Below are positions 59,250 to 64,000 of a DNA stretch of 64,000 nt, piece after piece (the stretch's first letter is position 1; each line of letters begins with the position of its first letter). A model generated the notes under the pieces. That model was not told the origin of the DNA and did not search any database. It was given only the letters and a program-made list of their open reading frames with translations. The stretch is from positions 124,001-188,000 of the forward strand of contig JAMWET010000180.1 of NCBI GenBank assembly GCA_024036415.1, written 5' to 3'. The stretch is from Prochilodus magdalenae. Taxonomy: Eukaryota; Chordata; Actinopteri; Characiformes; Prochilodontidae. The translations under genes were made by a program, and so were the position numbers.

Positions 59250-61073
59250 ATGACATGTACACATGTCTCGACATGTACACTGAGCACCACCAAAGGCAGC
59301 TCAAATTGGGTAACTACACAGCTAAGCTACATTAAACAGCAGCCAAATTTTCAGCTCCTGAATGAATCTGGACGTTTCAGCTGGATTAAACAGCAGCCAA
59401 AGCTTCAGCTCCTGAATGAATCTGGACATCTTCGCGGGATTAAACAGCAGCCGAAGCTTCAGCTCCTGAATGAATCTGGACGTCTTCGCGGGATTAAACA
59501 GCAGCCGAAGCTTCAGCTCCTGAATGAATCTGGACGTCTTCGCGGGATTAAACAGCAGCCAAAGCTTCAGCTCCTGAATGAATCTGGACGTTTTAGTGGG
59601 ATTAAACAGCAGCCAAAGCTTCAGCTCCTGAATGAATCTGGACGTCTTAGTGGGATTAAACAGCAGCCAAAGCTTCAGCTCCTGAATGAATCTGGACGTC
59701 TTAGCGTCTTCGGGATTAAACAGCAGCCAAAGCTTCAGCTCCTGAATGAATCTGGACGTCTTAGCGGGATTAAACAGCAGCCAAAGCTTCAGCTCCTGAA
59801 TGAATCTGGACGTTTTAGCGGGATTAAACAGCAGCCAAAGCTTCAGCTCCTGAATGAATCTGGACGTCTTAGTGGGATTAAACAGCAGCCAAAGCTTCAG
59901 CTCCTGAATGAATCTGGACGTCTTAGCGGGATTAAACAGCAGCCAAAGCTTCAGCTCCTGAATGAATCTGGACGTCTTAGCGGGATTAAACAGCAGCCAA
60001 AGCTTCAGCTCCTGAATGAATCTGGACGTTTTAGCGGGATTAAACAGCAGCCAAAGCTTCAGCTCCTGAATGAATCTGGACGTCTTAGTGGGATTAAACA
60101 GCAGCCAAAGCTTCAGCTCCTGAATGAATCTGGACGTCTTAGTGGGATTAAACAGCAGCCAAAGCTTCAGCTCCTGAATGAATCTGGACGTCTTAGTGGG
60201 ATTAAACAGCAGCCAAAGCTTCAGCTCCTGAATGAATCTGGACGTCTTAGTGGTCTTAAACAGCAGCCAAAGCTTCAGCTCCTGAATGAATCTGGACGTC
60301 TTAGTGGTCTTAAACAGCAGCCAAAGCTTCAGCTCCTGAATGAATCTGGACGTCTTAGTGGGATTAAACAGCAGCCAAAGCTTCAGCTCCTGAATGAATC
60401 TGGACGTCTTAGTGGGATTAAACAGCAGCCAAAGCTTCAGCTCCTGAATGAATCTGGACGTCTTAGTGGTCTTAAACAGCAGCCAAAGCTTCAGCTCCTG
60501 AATGAATCTGGACGTCTTAGTGGTCTTAAACAGCAGCCAAAGCTTCAGCTCCTGAATGAATCTGGACGTTTTAGCGGGATTAAACAGCAGCCAAAGCTTC
60601 AGCTCCTGAATGAATCTGGACGTTTTAGCGGGATTAAACAGCAGCCAAAGCTTCAGCTCCTGAATGAATCTGGACGTCTTAGTGGGATTAAACAGCAGCC
60701 AAAGCTTCAGCTCCTGAATGAATCTGGACGTTTTAACTGGATTAAACAGCAGCCGAAGCTTCAGCTCCTGAATGAATCTGGACGTCTTAGTGGGATTAAA
60801 CAGCAGCCAAAGCTTCAGCTCCTGAATGAATCTGGACGTTTTAGCGGGATTAAACAGCAGCCAAAGCTTCAGCTCCTGAATGAATCTGGACGTTTTAGCG
60901 GGATTAAACAGCAGCCAAAGCTTCAGCTCCTGAATGAATCTGGACGTTTTAGCGGGATTAAACAGCAGCCAAAGCTTCAGCTCCTGAATGAATCTGGACG
61001 TTTTAACTGGATTAAACAGCAGCCGAAGCTTCAGCTTTGTTTCTACTCCCCTTTAGTTTTTTGTAAAAAATAA
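59250..61073 (+). CDS. 607-codon open frame made of 18-residue repeats, coding status uncertain
   Basis: ATG at 59250, with a stop codon 18 bases upstream in frame, opens 607 codons to TAA after 61070. A 27-residue lead is followed by 31 full units and one partial unit of IKQQPKLQLLNESGRLSG, then CFYSPLVFCKK. The unit is polar with K/Q and L, and has no signal peptide or membrane segment. Variants are L/F at position 16, S/R/N at 17, G/W at 18, and I/L at 1. All 31 copies lack stops and frameshifts. However, a 54-bp unit that lacks a stop in one frame gives an open array automatically, and the reverse strand of the unit is open too. The ATG context is poor and no promoter or splice evidence was found. 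I read it as a minisatellite that may or may not be translated. Confidence 0.25.
   Translation: MTCTHVSTCTLSTTKGSSNWVTTQLSYIKQQPNFQLLNESGRFSWIKQQPKLQLLNESGHLRGIKQQPKLQLLNESGRLRGIKQQPKLQLLNESGRLRGIKQQPKLQLLNESGRFSGIKQQPKLQLLNESGRLSGIKQQPKLQLLNESGRLSVFGIKQQPKLQLLNESGRLSGIKQQPKLQLLNESGRFSGIKQQPKLQLLNESGRLSGIKQQPKLQLLNESGRLSGIKQQPKLQLLNESGRLSGIKQQPKLQLLNESGRFSGIKQQPKLQLLNESGRLSGIKQQPKLQLLNESGRLSGIKQQPKLQLLNESGRLSGIKQQPKLQLLNESGRLSGLKQQPKLQLLNESGRLSGLKQQPKLQLLNESGRLSGIKQQPKLQLLNESGRLSGIKQQPKLQLLNESGRLSGLKQQPKLQLLNESGRLSGLKQQPKLQLLNESGRFSGIKQQPKLQLLNESGRFSGIKQQPKLQLLNESGRLSGIKQQPKLQLLNESGRFNWIKQQPKLQLLNESGRLSGIKQQPKLQLLNESGRFSGIKQQPKLQLLNESGRFSGIKQQPKLQLLNESGRFSGIKQQPKLQLLNESGRFNWIKQQPKLQLCFYSPLVFCKK
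59335..61037 (+). repeat. 54-bp minisatellite, about 31.5 copies, frame-preserving
   Basis: The unit begins CAGCAGCCAAAGCTTCAGCT, continues CCTGAATGAATCTGGACGTC and ends TTAGTGGGATTAAA. Copies are nearly identical. Variation sits at few sites: CCA/CCG, CTT/TTT after CG, AGT/AGC, GGGATT/GGTCTT, and TTTAACTGG in place of CTTAGTGGG. Copies 2-4 share CGCGGG. The only length change is a 6-bp insertion in copy 7 (59707), which keeps the frame. Confidence 0.97.
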
Positions 61074-61079
61074 AATAAA

Positions 61080-62040
61080 AAGGATTTTTAAGTATTTTTG
61101 TATTTTTGCAGCACAATTCCTTAAATAACAGTGCAAGAGTAAAGTGTAGCATGAAGACGAGGAGTTTAAATATAGAGCAATGAAACGAGGATCTTGCATG
61201 ACAGGATATATAAGCTTGAAGAGCTGGTGTTTTAGTTGTGGACAGTGTTCCAAACATCAGTTATTACATAACCCCATTTAGTCACTTGAAAGGGATAAAG
61301 ATAAAAAAGAAACTGTTTAAAGGTGGAATTTATTTATGTAAGCTTTGAAGAGCGCAAGGTACAGAGGGTGCTAAAGTTATGCGGTGTGTGGATCATCTAA
61401 AAGGTGTTTGAGCCCAAAAAGCTCTCTCTTTTCCGCAATGCCACGAAGTTGTGTTTAAACAAAGAACATGTGAAGGGGGAAGCACATGTGCAAACCACAG
61501 GAAGCATCATTAGCTCCGCAAACATTCGCCCCAGCGAGGCATGGAGACCCTGTCAGAGCACAACTGCCCTTTTCACTACAAACACTACCATACACCACAA
61601 CCCTCCACCCTTCTCTCTCTCTTTCTCTCATTTCTGTGCTGGCATCCTTCCCTATTTGACTACTCATTTTTCTACAACCCAGTTCTTCTTTTGGCCGCTT
61701 CTGCTTTACTTGTCTACTTTTGCTTCTCCCAATCCTTTTCTGAAACTCCCTTTTATATGTGATCTGCCAGGGTGTCACTGCTAAACTGAGAGTGACAGAT
61801 CTCCAGAACCAGTATTGGACACCAAGTTAAGCTTCAGAACATATTGTTTCTTATTTGTTATGTCACATGTCATCATGTCACAGCCCTGATTCAAAGTAAT
61901 GATTCAAGTCAAAAGAATAGTTGCACAAATAGTCTCACCCAGAAGGAATCAACCGACAGCAAAGAAACTTGGTGGGTAGGTTTGACATCGTGAGACATGC
62001 GATTGATTCAAGTTTCACGCTTTGTCGTGCATGTGATTTA
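61080..62040. other. Repeat-poor flank of the 54-bp array
   Basis: 61440-61790 is a GC-richer block with a long CT-rich run (CTTCTCTCTCTCTTTCTCTC near 61610). Opposed ORFs at 61404-61784 and 61455-61778 overlap fully and show no splice sites. No element is recognised. Confidence 0.3.
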
Positions 62041-62044
62041 AGCC

Positions 62045-62480
62045 TTCACTGTGCTTGCCTTTGCCAACATCCAAGATTGTTGACATTCATCAAGCAATAA
62101 TGCCCTCCATGAGCCATCCTGTTAGTGCCAGCATCTTTGGCAAATGCCTGCACAATGCAGGACTACATGCATGCAAACCATTAAGATGACCTGAACACAA
62201 CGTCAACATCAGCAAGGAGTTATGAGTGTCATGGAGTGCCTCAGAATGGCAGCAGGTCATCTTCAGTGATCAGTCCTGCTTTGTCTTGGGGGAGACGACT
62301 AATGGGGTGTGGAGGTACCGTGTTAAGATGAGAAGTTTGTTAAGATGCATAACATGTCCAGAGGGCCTGAGGGTCACTCCTACTGCATGGGATGAATTAT
62401 TGTAGGACACCATTAGGAACCTCAATAGCTCCATGCTATGTGTAGTATGTTAGCAAACATGGCGGCCTGACACCATACTG
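62045..62480 (+). mobile_element. Tc1/mariner transposon relic
   Basis: EWQQVIFSDQSCFVLGE at 62244-62294 is the block around the second catalytic Asp of a Tc1-type transposase (usually SDES; here the Glu is Gln). GVWRYR follows. Upstream AGGACTACATGCATGCAAAC and downstream GGTCACTCCTACTGCATGGG fit a decayed element. Stops and shifts throughout; no clear terminal repeats. Confidence 0.7.
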
Positions 62481-62801
62481 AGAGACACTACTTTTGTATG
62501 TGTAGCTCAATAAATATTGAAAATATCAGTCTAAATTTTTAATCATTAATTGTTAGTGTTAACTTTTATTGTCCTTTTGAACAGCATTGCAATCTGAGAC
62601 TTCCTTCTGCATGCAGCTGTTCTTTTGACATTTGTATCCATATCGCAATCCCACTTTGTACCAATACAGTCACAACAGAGGATGGACAAGTCATGTTTAA
62701 TATACTATTGTCTGCTCGCCACCAGCATTGCCTACTGATGATTAGGGCTTGACAGAGCAACAAGTGACAAGTCAAGCTAAAGAAACCACAACAACCACAA
62801 G

Positions 62802-62827
62802 AAAAAAAAAAAAAAAAAAAAAAAAAA
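62802..62827 (+). repeat. Poly(A) run
   Basis: Twenty-six A bases after a CAACAACCACAAG stretch. Could be a retroposon tail, but no body was identified. Confidence 0.9.
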
Positions 62828-62829
62828 CC

Positions 62830-64000
62830 TATGTGCTGCTATATTGCTCTGAATCCATAAAGCACATCCAGGATGATATATTACCTACATGTTAAAAGAA
62901 AATAAAGCATGCCACACATATTTCCTTTTGGGCATGGATTGCTCATTTTCTGACATTTAAATTGTCCAACTTTATAGGCTTAAGCCTATCAGTACACCTT
63001 AAATAAGCTCAAAAGGTTTCAGGAAACTGTAAGGTGGAGTTACTCTGATTTTACATAGACCTCTTGTGTGGTGTGTCTGTTTCCCCTGACTTGTAAAGAA
63101 CAAATATCCACTGTTGTCTAAACATCTGCTCGATACCACACCCACCAGATGCTACAGTAAGCTATAATCACTGTCTTTTTCACGGTCTACGCCCTTATAA
63201 TTGCTGCTCCCTACTCACTAACCTTATTTTTGCCCTTGTGCTTGAGTAACATTAGCTAATCAGGTGCTTGTTCAGAACTTCTCAAGGACGTCTTCCTCCC
63301 TCCAGGTACGCGTGGTTAACCCCACTCTTACTGCACAATTTGCTCTGATAAGCAGTACCTACTCCTCAGGCTAATTGGAAGGTATGAAGCTTGGCACTCG
63401 GCTTTAGCTGCCACCACCACCCCCACACACAAACATCCTTTTGATGAGCCTCGAGTTCAGTTCAAGGACGAGGCAGTGATTGCAGCTCAAATCTGGGAGC
63501 CATATGACACTGTCTCTTTCTTTTCCTTTCATTCTCTCCCTCACTTTTTTTCAGCTCACCACAGCTTTCGGAGTTTTGGCCTCTGATCCAGGAACACACA
63601 ATAGAGGCAAGAAAAAAAGACAACAAAGCTCCATCACCCCGTATGGAAAGTGCAAGCACGCTCTAAAGCCAGTCCCAAGATGTTCCAAAGATCATGATGC
63701 CAGCAACTTATGTGCAGCTCGAATTGACTTGAATTGTGATAGAGGGCAGTAACAAAAGCTTAAAGGTCACTTAGCAGGTGCTAGGCCAGTGGTTCCCAAC
63801 CCTGGTCCTGGCTGACCCTCTTCTCAGCAAGGTTTAGGGCTTACTCCCTGGTCCAGAAACATCTGGTCCAACTAATCTGCTAATTAACAAGCCCTTCCTG
63901 AAATTAAGTAGGTATGAGCAATGAATGGGGTTATCCAAGTCCAGAATTCGCTGTACTAGGCCAGAACCCAGTCCATTTAGAGACTTTGGTGATCATTGAC
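62830..64000. other. Right edge of window, no gene supported
   Basis: 63240-63690 is repeat-free and GC-richer. A good plus-strand acceptor (CTCCCTCACTTTTTTTCAG at 63534-63554) leads to an open stretch (LTTAFGVLASDPG) without a convincing donor. 63785-63960 has GTGGTTCCCAACCCTGGTCC text, a phrase common in fish interspersed repeats. Confidence 0.3.

Noticed and set aside
61404..61784. 126- and 107-codon ORFs on opposite strands
   Set aside because: They overlap completely, depend on a CT-rich run and have no splice support.

Overview
The window looks like nuclear DNA of a teleost fish. It is AT-rich (roughly 38-40% GC by eye), gene-poor and intron-like. It has no bacterial-style gene packing and is dotted with fish-type transposon relics (Tc1/mariner, a BED-finger hAT, a tRNA-derived SINE with the common fish 3' tail, palindromic MITEs) and long AT or GATA microsatellites. 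The species cannot be read from the sequence. Most open frames longer than 60 codons have no coding character.

Main gene call: the 3' part of one split gene on the minus strand. Four exon candidates lie at 55867-55958, 38697-38805, 13763-13885 and 2812-4335. All have usable splice sites, vertebrate-like codon use, and splice phases that agree at every junction (2/1, 0/0, 0/0). The last one carries a stop codon and then a long AT-rich 3' UTR ending in AATAAA plus a GT-rich downstream element. Together they give about 150 C-terminal residues of a protein I do not recognise. Nearly everything else from 4.3 to 55.9 kb would be introns of this gene (9.4, 24.8 and 17.1 kb). A second, weaker transcript end lies on the plus strand at 23.7-25.1 kb, inside the 24.8-kb intron.

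Layout: 1-2.8 kb lies downstream of the gene. 2.8-4.3 kb is the terminal exon. 4.3-13.8 kb is an intron with a SINE and an LTR-like repeat. 13.9-38.7 kb is an intron holding the plus-strand transcript end, a hAT relic, a Tc1/mariner relic, MITEs, AT repeats and several repeat-poor stretches that may be regulatory. 38.8-55.9 kb is an intron with a GATA/AT hairpin tract inside an inverted duplication, a 47-bp minisatellite of about 33 copies, several copies of one palindromic MITE and another Tc1 relic. 56-64 kb holds a second SINE, a 54-bp minisatellite of about 31.5 copies that reads as one 607-codon frame, and a further Tc1 relic.

The points most worth a second look are the unidentified split gene, the frame-preserving 54-bp array with its four-unit higher-order pattern, the 47-bp array with an internal duplication of about 0.9 kb, and the inverted duplication around the GATA/TATC hairpins. 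No search or conservation computation could be run, so all identities rest on reading the sequence.
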